From Schistosoma haematobium (lineage: Eukaryota > Platyhelminthes > Trematoda > Strigeidida > Schistosomatidae), in assembly GCF_000699445.3 (NCBI RefSeq), contig NC_067198.1:27787536-27851535 (forward strand): DNA of 64,000 nucleotides, read 5' to 3'. The notes beneath the pieces were generated by a model that had not been told where the DNA came from, searched no databases, and saw nothing but the letters and a program-made list of their open reading frames with translations. Numbering within the stretch: position 1 is the stretch's first letter; every line of letters begins with the position of its first letter. The position numbers and the translations under genes were made by a program. Shown piece after piece: positions 1-10,683 of this stretch.

Positions 1-890
1 ACGTCAACACTGACAGCTGGATAACCAATTGGCTATGTTCCTACCTATCTGGAAGAGAACAGTACACTGTGTTTGAAGGAAAGTGTTCGACGTCTCTACT
101 GTCTCATGAAGGTGTTTCACAAGGAGCTGTTCTTTCATCACTTCTTTTCTCTTTTTTTCTTCATGATCTGCTATCTTCCACAGAAAACACTTTTTTCGTG
201 AAATATGTGGGCGATTTCATTGTATGTATGCCGATTTCTACCTCTTTACATCCCATAGAATGAGTTTTTGTCTCGTATTGAATGATGGTCTGTTGTTAAT
301 GGTCCCATACTTAATCTGTCTAAATGTCAAGCCGTTAAATTTAACATGAGACATGAACAGCACCTAAACACCATTTTGCGATCCCATAGTGCTTGTACCA
401 GTGAAGACTCTGTGATAAACACATTGTCAAAGGTCAATTATCTTGATGTTACCTTTTCCCCTGATCTCTCTTGGTCTTCTCATGTTTTACTGTTATCGAA
501 GAAAGTTTTCCGTCTGACTTACTACATAAAGAAGTTGCATGCTTTTGGGATTACTCGATATTTACTCTTACAATTTGTCAATTCCTGCATATCACCTTTT
601 ATTCTGCTGTATTGCGGAGAGTGCTGAAGACAATTAGCAAGGTGTGTAGTGGATCTTTTGAGGTCATTATTATTATGGTTGTGGATAGACATTCAAAGTC
701 CTGCAAACTGCTGGCAGGTGTTTTCTTATCAGATTATAACCATCCCCTTCATTCATATCTTTCTCCTTGTATATCTTATAATAGAACGAAACGTAAATAC
801 ATCAAAATATCTATAATACCTTACCTAGCAAATATACTCTGTGACGAACAGGTTGTAAGAGTTGACCTAGTCAATAAACTGTTTTCTTAA
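1..890 (+). pseudogene. Non-LTR (Jockey/CR1-type) reverse transcriptase remnant, C-terminal half
   Basis: The plus-strand translation shows the second half of a LINE reverse transcriptase. A GVSQGAVLSSLLFSFFLHDL block (69 onward) matches the usual GxPQGxxLSPLLF motif. It is followed by KYVGDFIVCMP, where the catalytic YADD has become YVGD. Beyond a frame break, 346-627 reads a typical RT thumb (NYLDVTFSPDLSWSSHV, then FRLTYYIKKLHAFGIT), and a third frame to 890 ends DLVNKLFS. At least two frameshifts and the damaged catalytic motif make it a dead copy. The element runs off the left edge, so its 5' half is not visible. The family is recognised from conserved LINE motifs; the clade is an inference. 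Confidence 0.8.
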
Positions 891-1033
891 GCATGTCTCT
901 AATTTAAAATGTTGTACAGATCCAGATCTTTTTCTTTTCTCTTTTGTTTTTTGTAAAAGAAACTTGTTGAAATATATTGTTCTGAGAATCCTGTATTGTA
1001 CCAAAATATAATATTGAGTAAAGCCATTAATTC

Positions 1034-1082
1034 ATGATCTTAATAAAAAAACTTAACAATCTCCACAACCCCCATACTGACA
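1034..1082 (+). repeat. 3' end fragment of hammerhead SINE
   Basis: The stretch contains TTCATGATCTTAAT and ends AATCTCCACAACCCCC. This matches the 3' terminus seen in the fuller SINE copies at 16.9, 52.0 and 63.5 kb. It is 5'-truncated. No gene is seen between 891 and 1486. Confidence 0.5.
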
Positions 1083-1486
1083 AATTGACGTGATGACAGG
1101 TGTACTAGTTGTGATAAGAATAACAAAGGCTTAAATCAATGTAACATAATCGGAAATAGGTCAATGATTAGAAAAATATAGACAGTGAGGTTACATTTAT
1201 AAAATTATAAGATTACGTAATAAGAGGTGTTCAGATAATTGGGCAATGTAGGCATATTTGAGAAAAGAAAATGATGGGATAGGGTGAAGAAAAATAAATA
1301 AACAAAGAGTGCTACAAATTTCTTATGAACACAAAGACTTGTTGGCTCGAATTCTTATAACTTCTGCTATAGGAAAACTAGTAGGAATACAATAAATAAC
1401 GTTAAATGACTTGTTTCTGTCCACTACATGACCGCTATCGATCAAGTGTGATAGAACCGAGCTGCGAATTGTCTTGACATTACCTT

Positions 1487-1899
1487 GTAGTGACTCACAT
1501 TTATCACGAGAACACTACTGGTTTAATAGAAACAATTATTATTATAACCAACTGTACCAGTGCTTGTTTTAATGTACTTTTGTTTGACCGTGCTAATGAC
1601 AGCTATATTGTGCTTCCATTCTTATTCACACACTTTGATTGTGACTTCGCGCGAATTCGGTTACGTTCTGTAACCAAGCTTGTATCCTGGCACGATCTCG
1701 GTATCCTTTCGATACCACGAGATCGCCAGCAAATATATATCTCGATTTGGTCCATTAATTGTCTTCTGATATTTGACTTCTCGGGGATTTTATGGATTTC
1801 TTTGGTTACGTTTAACCTTCGCCTTCTGATTTATTTGGCACGTGTTTCTTGGTAGCGGTGTTCATAGTTAACCTCAACTCGACGCTACGCTACAACCTT
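1487..1899 (+). repeat. Left arm of ~410-bp inverted repeat
   Basis: This arm is repeated in reverse complement at 2181-2587. Over at least 270 bp the two arms encode the same 90-residue conceptual peptide, so they are nearly identical. That peptide is not a credible protein: it is hydrophobic, lacks domains and occurs only because the DNA is duplicated. The arm carries its own small hairpin around 1696-1726 (GATCTCGGTATCC with its complement). The spacer holds a PLE endonuclease remnant, so the arms are probably the inverted terminal repeats typical of Penelope-like elements (inference). Confidence 0.85.
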
Positions 1900-2018
1900 T
1901 TCATAACCACAAAGGGAGGTGTTCACTAACTCTTTTGTTCAGTTTCCTGGTAGTGCGCCCAATATAGCTTTCTCCGCAGGAGCAGCTGAATTCGTAGATC
2001 CACATAGAAGTGGCATAA
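1900..2018 (-). pseudogene. Penelope-like element GIY-YIG endonuclease fragment
   Basis: The minus-strand frame reads MWIYEFSCSCGESYIGRTTR and then KLNKRVSEHLPLWL before a stop. This closely parallels the better preserved PLE at 60.3-60.9 kb, which reads QFTCSCGARYIGRSMRTLSK and then RIQEH. The C-x-C plus YIGR arrangement is the CX-YIG hallmark of PLE GIY-YIG nucleases. Only this piece survives, between the two inverted arms. Confidence 0.75.
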
Positions 2019-2180
2019 CCAGGTAACTTATCCTTTGGTTGGGGAATCACCATAGATCGGGTCGAATACGATAGCATTAAACGTTCTCTTCACTGCTCTA
2101 GTCAGTCTATCACGTAATACATCACATCAATTTATACTTTTCACCTATTATGTAATCTTTTTCATTGTTATCATTAACTA

Positions 2181-2587
2181 GTAGCGTGGCGTCGAGTCGC
2201 GGTTAACTATGAACACCGCTACCAAGAAACACGTGCCAAATAAATCAGAAGGCGAAGGTTAAACGTAACCAAAGAAATCCATAAAATCCCCGAGAAGTCA
2301 AATATCAGAAGACAATTAATGGACCAAATCGAGATATATATTTGCTGGCGATCTCGTGGTATCGAAAGGATACCGAGATCGTGCCAGGATACAAGCTTGG
2401 TTACAGAACGTAACCGAATTCGCGCGAAGTCACAATCAAAGTGTGTGAATAAGAATGGAAGCACAATATAGCTGTCATTAGCACGGTCAAACAAAAGTAC
2501 ATTAAAACAAGCACTGGTACAGTTGGTTATAATAATAATTGTTTCTATTAAACCAGTCGTGTTCTCGTGATAAATGGTGTGTCACTA
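2181..2587 (-). repeat. Right arm of ~410-bp inverted repeat
   Basis: This is the reverse complement of 1487-1899. The outer edges begin to differ (GTGACACACC here against GTGACTCAC on the left), as do the inner edges near 1880/2190. That fixes the arm length at about 400 bp with a spacer of about 280 bp. Confidence 0.85.
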
Positions 2588-2604
2588 GAAACTCATAAAC
2601 TCCC

Positions 2605-2720
2605 TTGATTGGTTTAATAATTTCGTATATGCATATAAATATTACTGTATATTAGAGTAAAGCCTGATAAGGACCTAATCGAAAACAATATTGTTCACTT
2701 ATATATTTTGTTCTAAATAT
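2605..2720 (+). repeat. PLE-associated hammerhead-like repeat, copy 1
   Basis: A dispersed repeat shared with 36715-36830 and, inverted, with 42340-42490. It contains AAAGC-CTGATAA, a short variable segment, GAAA, and the 12-nt palindrome AACAATATTGTT followed by C (2684-2696). This resembles a minimal hammerhead ribozyme: core CUGANGA, stem II, GAAA, stem III, cleavage-site C. In this copy the essential G8 is A (CTGATAA), so activity is unlikely. It lies just outside the inverted repeat that encloses a PLE remnant. Confidence 0.5.
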
Positions 2721-3594
2721 GAAACAAATTGATAAGCTAACCATGAGGAAAAAAGAGTAGAAAGAACAAATAAATTAAAATAATAGGATGTCTAACGTAA
2801 CAACAAACTCAAGACTAAAAGAACACTAGTGAATGAGCATAGTTAAGTCACGGAGCTCTGTTTAAGGTAATCCCACTCAGCCTCTTCAGTCATTGTGCTG
2901 GCCCTAACCAATCGATGTCAATCAAACAGGCATTCAATGACCTGATGGATTCATGTTATCTCTTGATATGCTCGTTAGGAGCTCTGTTCCAACCTGTTCT
3001 TATATCAATAAGCATTGGGTACCGGTGTGATCAGTGGTTATGTAGGCGTAACACAGTCATTTGACCCATATTAGTTCATGATTCTATCAACAGCCTCAAG
3101 GCTGAAGTATATTTTCTTTCAAGAACTGTGAGTGCACCAGTGAGGATAAGAAACAGCATTTAAAAAGACGGTTATGTTAATTTTGCGTATGTGTAATCTT
3201 ATCTTACGTTAGTGAATTATTCTGGATAATTTAAAACGGGATATGGATACTCTAAGAAGACGCTTATCAATTTTCGGGCGTTCCAGCTATTCTATAAGTT
3301 ATTAATTAAAAACTGATTCTATTCAATATCATTTTAGTGGAGCTAGATGGGTCCATAGTCGATGAATTTAGTATGCAGCCAATCAGAAGGATGTCTAGTT
3401 TGTTGATTAAGTACACTATTTAATTTTCTTTGAATCACATGAAAGCAATTTTACCACTTAACTTAGCTTTCATTTCACCAGTCCATTCAATACGAGTAAA
3501 AGAAAAAACACTGCAAGAATTCAAGATTATGTAGTGGGATCTATGTAGTTATTCAATAATCTGTGTTTGTAGAAATCATAATATCAAATTACAG
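2721..3594. other. Intergenic, no gene recognised
   Basis: AT-rich DNA with no convincing coding frame on either strand and no repeat that I recognise. It lies immediately upstream of the EGF-like exon. Confidence 0.5.
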
Positions 3595-3599
3595 ATTTG

Positions 3600-3908
3600 A
3601 TGATGAAATTAGTTTTGTTATTTTATTTCATCTTTTTTTGGAAAATCTCACCTAAGATTGGCTTAGATATTATCTTACGGATATTTGATTTGATTTCTAC
3701 AGATAAAATTAATTTAACCAAACGGAGTGTTGCAGGATTATTACCTTGCACAGTAAATATATGCTTGAATCAAGGCATATGTTTAATGGATCCATTGTTC
3801 AGCAAATTCAGGTGTATATGTGGGGCATATCATTCTGGTAATCTATGTGAGAAATTTAATAGCAGTATTTTCATCTGTTCAAAACTTGGTTTATGTAGAC
3901 CACTTGGT
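3600..3908 (+). CDS. First coding exon of a secreted/membrane protein with EGF-like module
   Basis: The ATG at 3600 follows a good splice acceptor (AAATTACAG, AG at 3593-3594), so a 5' UTR intron or spliced leader may join here. Residues 2-20 (MKLVLLFYFIFFWKI) look like a signal peptide. A six-cysteine EGF-like module follows, in order C-TVNI-C, LNQGI-C, then a loop to C-I-C, then GAYHSGNL-C-E. The spacing fits the CxxxxCxxxxxC...CxC...C pattern. Two more cysteines (ICSKLGLC) may begin a second module completed by an unidentified exon. The exon ends at a consensus donor, GTAAGT (3909-3914), phase 0. Linkage to the exons at 8.1 and 10.5 kb is inferred from strand and order only. Confidence 0.55.
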
Positions 3909-4379
3909 GTAAGTGTTTCACTGTGTAATAAAATATTTGAAATTCCTTTATGACTCTGTTAAACAGAGTTTATTATTATTTAATGGTTGGCAGGTGGTAT
4001 GAACCAGTAAAGACATATTTTCTTATAAAAAAATTCTTTAATTGTGCATGAACTAACATCTGAAACAATTTTTACGTAGAATAATAGTGTTGGAAAGATA
4101 TTTATACAAGCTATTACTGACTACTTACAAGTAGTTCTAAAATTATAATCTATTCATTTTGCATTGTATCCTGATTTTATCCATTATTTAGGATTTGTTA
4201 AAATGGATTTGAAGTTTAAAAAATGCATAATCTCCTTCCTTTTAGTAAGAAATTGTGGATCATGGTTGATAAGGTTCCTTAAAACCCTATTACCTAATTG
4301 ATATTCGCTGAAAAAATATTTTCTGTGATATGTTATTTAGTTGTGAAGTTATGAGTTAACTTACTCTTATAAAAGAGGT

Positions 4380-4560
4380 GGCATTATTTGCACTAAACTT
4401 GGTCTTTTGGAGCATTATCTTGGTGTATAAATCTCTGCCATAAGCTCGATGCTAGAAGACATGACCAATGCAGGTCATGCATCACTACGAGAATCATTAT
4501 TCAAAGTGATCCACGCTGCCTAAATGAAATGACTAAAATACAGTTTTAACTAAAATTGTG
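4380..4560. other. Intron-like AT-rich sequence, no clear exon
   Basis: Between 3909 and 5244 I find no exon with good splice sites. The stretch at 4384-4436 echoes the end of the EGF exon (TTTGCACTAAACTTGGTC against TCTGTTCAAAACTTGGTT) but contains stops. This could be a decayed partial duplication of the exon end or chance. Confidence 0.25.
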
Positions 4561-4864
4561 TATAGAACAAAGACTTCACTAATTTTACTATTAAGGCTTA
4601 ATCCCTATCTCCAAAAACCATGGGTATGTTGTCTGATGTTACCCTGCTCAAAATCCCCGTTTTTAGTCCCACAAGTTTTTTTCTTCTTTTCAATTTACCT
4701 ATACTCGTCAAGTCGAGAAATGTCGTTCATTCCTCTTTTGTATTTATTACATTCACCGTAATGGTTCTTGTTACTTTCTGACTATTGCGCACCTTTTCTT
4801 CTATACTTTTAATTATGGAAAACTTTTCTAACTACTTAATACTATATTATTTAATAGGTGGTAT

Positions 4865-4985
4865 TGATTATGGATCTAACTTAGTTTGAGCTTCATTGAA
4901 AAACCAGGGATCAGCCCTCAGTTGAGGAATCGTGTACTGGGACAAAACACTTGTCCAGTGCTCCCTGGTTCCCAATGATGAATGA
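4865..4985 (+). repeat. Degenerate hammerhead SINE fragment
   Basis: It contains CAGTTGAGGAATC, CTGGGACAAAAC, and then TTGTCCAGTGCTCCCTGG. These align with the ribozyme section of the SINE (CTGAGGA, stem II, GAAAC, GTCCAGTGC). The GAAA box is CAAA, so the ribozyme core is broken. Confidence 0.5.
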
Positions 4986-5244
4986 AATTTGGTTAATCTG
5001 CAGTAAATTTCACACGCGAATTGAAATGAGCTTCACAAGACCCCTTCGTCAGTAACTATATATTTCGTTGTAAATTACTATGCACTAGAAATCACCTATA
5101 AATTTTGGCGAATGATAAGAAGTTTTATGTAAATTATCTTCATTTTTGAAGTGAAGCCAAATAACAGTTTTGATAATGTTCGTTATGAAAATATTAAGTC
5201 ACAGTAAATTTAGATGAGGATATACAAATAAATGAACTTAGGTT

Positions 5245-6185
5245 TAAAGCAATTAGTCCCTTTAATAGATTTCGATAGTGTAATAAGAAGACGAAGATTA
5301 TGAACTATGTGAAATATTGAATATCATTAAACGACCGGTCATTTTTGCAATTTTTTTAATAATTTTTTTACACCCCTTTAAAAAAAATTTTTCATCCAAT
5401 TTTCCAAAATTCTTCATCCCGTTTCGTCCAATTAAATGGCCAGTTTTAAATTCGTTATAATTGGTTTGTTCTATCGTAAAATTGTTATAAAATGTCAGTA
5501 CTTGTCGACAGAGTACATTTTAATCACAATTATGGAGGAGAGTAACGTACCATGCACAACCTCTGTTGTGATTGAGAATTATTTCCCAGTGCAATTACGA
5601 CAGCCAAGCATCAATAATTTGGTGCTTTCCTTAGTCAGGCAAATGTCTGAGGAACAATGCAGTTAAGTTTATAACCATCTTTATCAAGTTGTTCACGGTA
5701 GAATGCCACCAACGCCGTTGAACTTGTATGCAGAACCGCATTTACACACCGAATCAAGCACTTCCGCTGACGTTCCAGTGCCCTTGATGCATGATCATTC
5801 AGTGACGAACTATGGAGGAATTGTGGATTTGGACGAAACGTTCAGTAACGACGAGGAAATAGTTTCTATTAACTCCTAAGAGTTCACGGAACGGGACATC
5901 GAATATGAAGAACAAGATGATTACAACCGTTTGTGTGATGTATGTCATCTTGCACAGCCTCCACATATAACTGGTGATGCAGCTGTTTGGGTGTTTTGTC
6001 CTTGCGAAGCAATCTTTCATTGGTTTTGTGCTTACGACCCATCATCAAACGTACGTGCAGTCAACTGTCCAGTGTGTGGCGCTATAACCAATTCATAGTT
6101 ACGCCGTCCAACAGCTAAATCTTCATTAATAAGAGACCGAGTAAAGGCCCTTTTCAGGGCCACCCACAATTTGATTTACATTATT
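5245..6185 (+). mobile_element. Mutator-like (MULE-type) element copy 1, internally deleted
   Basis: The 5' region from AAGCAATTAGTCCCTTT (5250) to the start codon of the internal ORF matches, with some divergence, the 5' region of a second copy beginning at 6187. Both ORFs start MEESNVP. In this copy the N-terminal codons run directly into a region ending with a RING-like zinc finger (5532-6098). No terminal inverted repeats could be confirmed by eye, so assignment to the Mutator superfamily rests on the N-terminal motif of copy 2. Confidence 0.5.
5532..6098 (+). pseudogene. RING-like zinc-finger ORF of the MULE-type element, two in-frame stops
   Basis: One open frame of 188 codons runs from ATG 5532 (MEESNVPCTTSVV) to TAG 6096. 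It is broken only by TAA at 5664 and TAA at 5877, with no frameshift. Its C-terminus carries a cross-brace-like zinc finger: Cys135-x2-Cys138, x17, Cys156-x-Cys158, x4, His163-x2-Cys166, x12, Cys179-x2-Cys182, ending GAITNS. The pattern resembles RING-CH or related binding domains. An acidic stretch (DLDETFSNDEE, then YEEQDD) precedes the finger. Intactness of the frame apart from two stops suggests recent inactivation. Function in the element is unknown; protein-protein binding or a ubiquitin-ligase-like role is only a guess. Confidence 0.55.
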
Positions 6186-6186
6186 T

Positions 6187-6739
6187 TAAAACAATTAGTC
6201 CCTTTGATAAATTTCGATAATGCAATGAGAAGACGTAGTTTATCAGAATTATGTGATATATTTGCGCAATACATTTCGAACAATCTGATCACACATATAC
6301 TTGTTAAGAACATTTATATATGAAAATTAAAAGGTCAACTAGACAGGTTAAGGGTTTTAATTATCCCCACGGCAATTTCCCCCCCCCCCTTAAAAATTTT
6401 TTTTTTCAACCCCAAAATTACAATATTTTTCATCCCGTTTCGTCCAATGAAATGGCTAGTTTTAAAATTCGTTTTAATTGGTTAGTTATGTCTTGTCAAA
6501 TTGTTATAAAACATCAGTACTTGTCGACGAAGTACGTTTAAATCATTATTATGGAGGAAAGTAACGTGCCGATTACAAGCGCTGTTGTTTCTCGCGTAAC
6601 AGAAATAGAGGAAGTTTTTTTGACAACCTTGTTTCTCGTTGCGTTCCCATCTCTTGAAGCGTTGAAGTCCGCTATCACAAATTATGAAAGGTCGACTTAC
6701 TGTCATTATGTAGTTCGGGATTCGCATTTGTACGTCTGA
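6187..6739 (+). mobile_element. Mutator-like element copy 2, 5' end with transposase N-terminus
   Basis: It begins AAACAATTAGTCCCTTT like copy 1 and shares its leader (CATCCCGTTTCGTCCAAT, then ATGGCTAGTTTTAAA). The ORF 6551-6739 starts MEESNVPITSAVVSR and continues FPSLEALKSAITNYERS, then YVVRDSHLYV. The SLEALKSAI...Y...Y.V..S pattern resembles the FAR1/MULE N-terminal DNA-binding segment (FxSLEELKxAVxxYxxxxG). The transposase core is missing. Known schistosome MULEs (Curupira) make this plausible, but I could not compare sequences. Confidence 0.4.
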
Positions 6740-7221
6740 TCGTTACCTTTTTTAATTAACATACTATGTGTTAAGAGAAAACTTATGGACACACTTTGGT
6801 GATAATTTGTTTATTAATTGGGTATTAAACATTTGACTACCTTCCTACTTCAGTAATCACTATTATCAAATATTCAAACCGGTTCTCAATTCTTTTTTCC
6901 AGAGCTTTCTTTTAATGAGATACATTTAATTAATCGTGTCAAAATAACTAACGACTTCAATTCAAGGTCTACTTGATCGGAAAACAAAAATTTATCCCAA
7001 TACACATTCACCAACAGTTGTATTGCACGGTAGTGAAATTGAGTTAGTATTTTTTTCTTCAAAAGTCTAAATTTTTTTCAAGACTAAGATTACACGAAAA
7101 GAATTATTGATTATCATTAAATTTCAAATGTAAAAATGCAAATTATGACATGCAATCAAAGCACTTGATGCTACTTCGATTTCAACTAATCAGATTGCAA
7201 AGATGAACAGTTTACGACCAA

Positions 7222-7456
7222 TTACAAAATTAATATCAGATGGGTTTTGTGGATATTATAGTAAGTTCAATGGTTAAGATCATGAGTCAGTTGAAGCTAG
7301 TCCTGGGTTCGAATCTCGCAGGGAGTGAGGTCGTGGATGCGCACTGCTGAGGAGTCCCACAATGGGACGAAACGGTTGTCCAGTACTTTCACGTTTTCCA
7401 TGATGGTCTAGCTTTAACTGACTCATGATCTTAACCATTGAAGTTACAAAATTATT
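7222..7456 (+). mobile_element. Composite hammerhead SINE with inverted 3' segment and target-site duplications
   Basis: Flanking 13-nt direct repeats (TTACAAAATTAAT at 7222 and TTACAAAATTATT at 7444, 12/13 identical) bracket one insertion. Inside, 7235-7300 is the SINE 3' end in minus orientation. From about 7301 the SINE continues in plus orientation with a tRNA-like B box (GGTTCGAATCTC), a hammerhead motif and the 3' region up to 7443. The outer arms 7266-7300 and 7408-7443 are 34/35 complementary. The insertion lies between the EGF exon and the TM exon of the plus-strand gene. Confidence 0.75.
7341..7386 (+). ncRNA. Hammerhead ribozyme, intact core
   Basis: Core CTGAGGA (7347-7353, N7 = G allowed) and GAAA (7369-7372) are both intact. 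Stem II is a perfect 6-bp hairpin, GTCCCA/TGGGAC with a CAA loop (7354-7368). Stem III would be the minimal ACGG/TTGT. The cleavage triplet is GTC, with the predicted cut after 7380. Stem I pairs GCACTG (7341-7346) with CAGTAC (7381-7386), with one mismatch. The layout matches type I schistosome hammerheads. Of the copies in this window this is the only one with both core boxes and stem II undamaged. Confidence 0.65.
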
Positions 7457-8057
7457 AAAGGTGACAAAATTTTTGTTCATTATCACTTCAGTACACACTC
7501 GCAATACAAGTACAGCAATCACCGATCACTAAATTTTTCTTTCACACCCTACAATTTCGAAGAAATGGGTGGTAGGGAATCATAATAGCCGTGCATTTAA
7601 TGTCAACCTTCTTCGAGTTCACCCGTTGTCCGTCGTCACAACTTCAGTTTTACAAAACCTATCTAAAGTGTTGGAAGTAGTCATTATCGAATAGTTAGAG
7701 GAAATTAACAAGAAACCAACCCTTTGACCACTTAACATCAAACCAAAGTTCGCAATGCTATCAAGCCCACTAAAACTATTTTCCAAGTTGCACAATGGTC
7801 TGAAAAATTCTGTTAACACTAAGAGACACTCACTATATCATTGGTTGTCATTGGATAATCAGTCAGTGAGATTTAAAGTTCATAACTTCCAATAGATTTA
7901 TGAAATAAAACAAATGTGAACAAATAAACATTTCTATTCAAATAATCATATAAATAAGTATGTGATTTTCATTTCTTTATTGATTAGTTAACTGTTCTCA
8001 TTTTTTCTATTCTAAATTAACTGATTATTCAACCTAGCCATATCTATTTGGATTCAG

Positions 8058-8498
8058 TATTTTTATGCTTCTATGTATTCTTGTCACTTTTGGACATGGA
8101 TTTTGTCTATTGTTTGATAAACTACTGAAATATAAAACTTCACAATTAAAATTTATTGGAAGTTTACAAAATTGTGATGAGAGAAAGGAGAATAGTAATA
8201 ACCATGATTTAAATAATGAATCAAGAAATCAGGTATCTAGTTCCTCTTTAAATCGAATGATGAATCAAAATCTATCTGTGAGAAATATGTCAAAACTAGA
8301 TCAACATATAAGTTCCTCAAATGTGAAAACTCGTGTTCATTTTAATGAAATAAAACCAAAATACAAATGCGTAATAGGTGATCACGTCAAAATGCCACTA
8401 AATGAGGCTGATCAAAATCATCATGATATTATTAATTTAACCCGAATAAATAAGGATCAGTGTTTATTGATTCACAATGAAGTTAAATCGAAAAAACA
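8058..8498 (+). CDS. Transmembrane/cytoplasmic-tail exon of the membrane protein
   Basis: An acceptor (GATTCAG, AG at 8056-8057) opens a 441-nt exon in one frame that starts with a hydrophobic helix (IFMLLCILVTFGHGFCLLF), followed by basic residues (DKLLKYK), as in a type I single-pass membrane protein. A low-complexity polar tail follows, rich in Asn, Ser and His. The exon ends at GTAAGT (8499-8504) in phase 2, leaving CA of a split codon. The exon at 10451 begins in the complementary phase. The reading frame would hit TAA at once if unspliced, which supports splicing. The sequence matches no family that I recognise. Confidence 0.5.
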
Positions 8499-8790
8499 GT
8501 AAGTTGGAAGTAAATATTATGATTATTATTTAACCTGTCAAAAACAACACTTTGTTTATAATGCGTTCGTGACTGAAATCTTATTGTAATCACATACGGA
8601 TTGATTACTCATGAAGCTAAGCACAATGTCTTTCTTCACATCGGAATTCACATCAGTAGTATGTGATGCTAATCGTAAATGTCGATACACAACTAGGTGA
8701 CTATTGTCTATTGAATTCAAGAATTATTTTACGTTTATCTTATCGGAAAATTATTGTTTGTTATTTAAGCATTTAATGGTTTATGTTTAT

Positions 8791-8881
8791 AGTTGATGAC
8801 AGTGAGGATGGATTAAGAATATCAGGATTCACCAGTTTTAATTGTGATGAACCGAAAGCTATAGAGAATGTATCTGTGTAG
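8791..8881 (+). other. Possible alternative terminal exon
   Basis: After an acceptor-like TTTATAG (AG at 8791-8792), one frame reads DDSEDGLRISGFTSFNCDEP and ends KAIENVSV-stop at 8879-8881. Its required phase does not match the preceding exon's donor, so it may belong to an alternative transcript or be chance. Confidence 0.2.
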
Positions 8882-10450
8882 ATATTTATTGCTTATGGGA
8901 CAATAGTTATATTATCTCTATTGTGCGTGTGTGTCACTCCCTTTTGTATCAAGTTCAGAAGTTGAGAATTCTACAGATTTTATTCTCTACTGCTATTCTA
9001 AACTGAGAGTTCTCAGGATAACGACCAGTCAGTTAATACCCAATGTATTTAACTGTAAGACAATTACATATAGAAAGCATAGGTCATAGTCAAAACACTT
9101 GATCAGTTAACAGTTCGGACATATATGATTATCAATATTCTCATTGTCAACATTGAGAACATAAAATACTGAATCAGATTTGTATCTCGGGCAAAAAATT
9201 TTGGTCGGGTTGACTTTTCTAAACTCAGTGGCTTAACTAGGAACTGTTGGTTGCTGTTCCAGACAACATCATCAGCACTTGCCTCATTTGGAAATGAACT
9301 ATTTAATCACTTCAGTGGCTCTAAATCAACCCACTACGATAAACAAGTTTGTGGATGGATCTCTTCAAAAGTTTCGTTACCTACGTCTGTCTCGTTTGTC
9401 TTGCTTTTAGAAAGGTGATTGATTTACCTTATCCTTACAGAATGGTGAACAGGGTCCACTTGTACATGCCTATTGATTGAGGTTGACCTGAATGTCATGA
9501 TTTCAGAAGTTCTCTGATATTCTTTAAATTTTATCCATTCAAACTCATGTATACGGTTTTTTACATGCATTGATGTGATGGATGACATATCATTTCATGT
9601 AATTGTTATTCATGTGTGCGTAACAAACGAAGCGTCAACTATGCCTTATGCTGTGTTTTTAGTACTTAGTGTAATTTATTTTGTAGATGATAATGAATTT
9701 GTCCTCTTTCGCTGTTATATCTTTTGGTCAGCATCAAGTTCAATAAAGTGTTAGCTAAGAGATATAATTAGAGATCAAAAATATTTCTGCGTTTCCTCGA
9801 TATGCTTCTATAATAAGATAACAAGACTGGAACTTAATTTTAAACTACCACTAGGTTAGATACTCGTTCGATATATTATACAAAAACCCGAACCACATTA
9901 TACCATGTACATGATTCCCGACCAAAGTGAAGAACTAGAATACATATAAGACATTACATTAGTTAACACAATTATTAGCAGTCCTCACTTAGTCCGGAAT
10001 ATAAAACAGTAATGGGAAATAAATCCTAAAGTAAATATTCAGTAAGATATATATGTCCGTTCACGGTGGGTGGACAATCTCATTTACTTTCACTAGCCAC
10101 AAATCACTAAACTAGTAATCTAGCTTCCGGTTTTAACTTGAATTGCAAAGTTAGGTACTTGATTAAAAAATAAATTTTTGAAGATCTGCGGTGATGAATT
10201 TAGCTCCTGTTGGGTTGGGTTCTCTAGCTGATACCAGTCCATGATAAAACATTCCATAAACTTATCTAGCCTCTTGAAGACTGCCCAATTAAACTTGAGG
10301 AAAATCATATATTTGTCTTATTCAGAAATTTAAATGGTGCTTAAATAAAATTTCAACTAAAGATTTCATAATCTTTCGTATATCTATTATGAATTCATCA
10401 TAAAATTGTTAACATTACTACCAATATTAATATTATCTGCCTTAACTTAG

Positions 10451-10647
10451 TTTACATCTCCAACCGATGCCAACTTTATTAATTAAAAAACCAAATTATT
10501 CAAATGAAGTGGACGAAATACCTGAAAATGACAACCTTTATTTAAATGATAATTCCTACTTATCAAATGAGACTAAAGCTTCAATGAAATCCTCGTCATT
10601 TAGACAAAAAGTTAATGTTAATGATGATAATTGTGGAGGATATGATA

Positions 10648-10683
<36 letters not shown>

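Noticed and set aside
1490..2494. Two long ORFs with identical hydrophobic peptides on opposite strands
   Set aside because: They are the two arms of an inverted repeat. The peptide has no domain and exists only because the DNA is duplicated.
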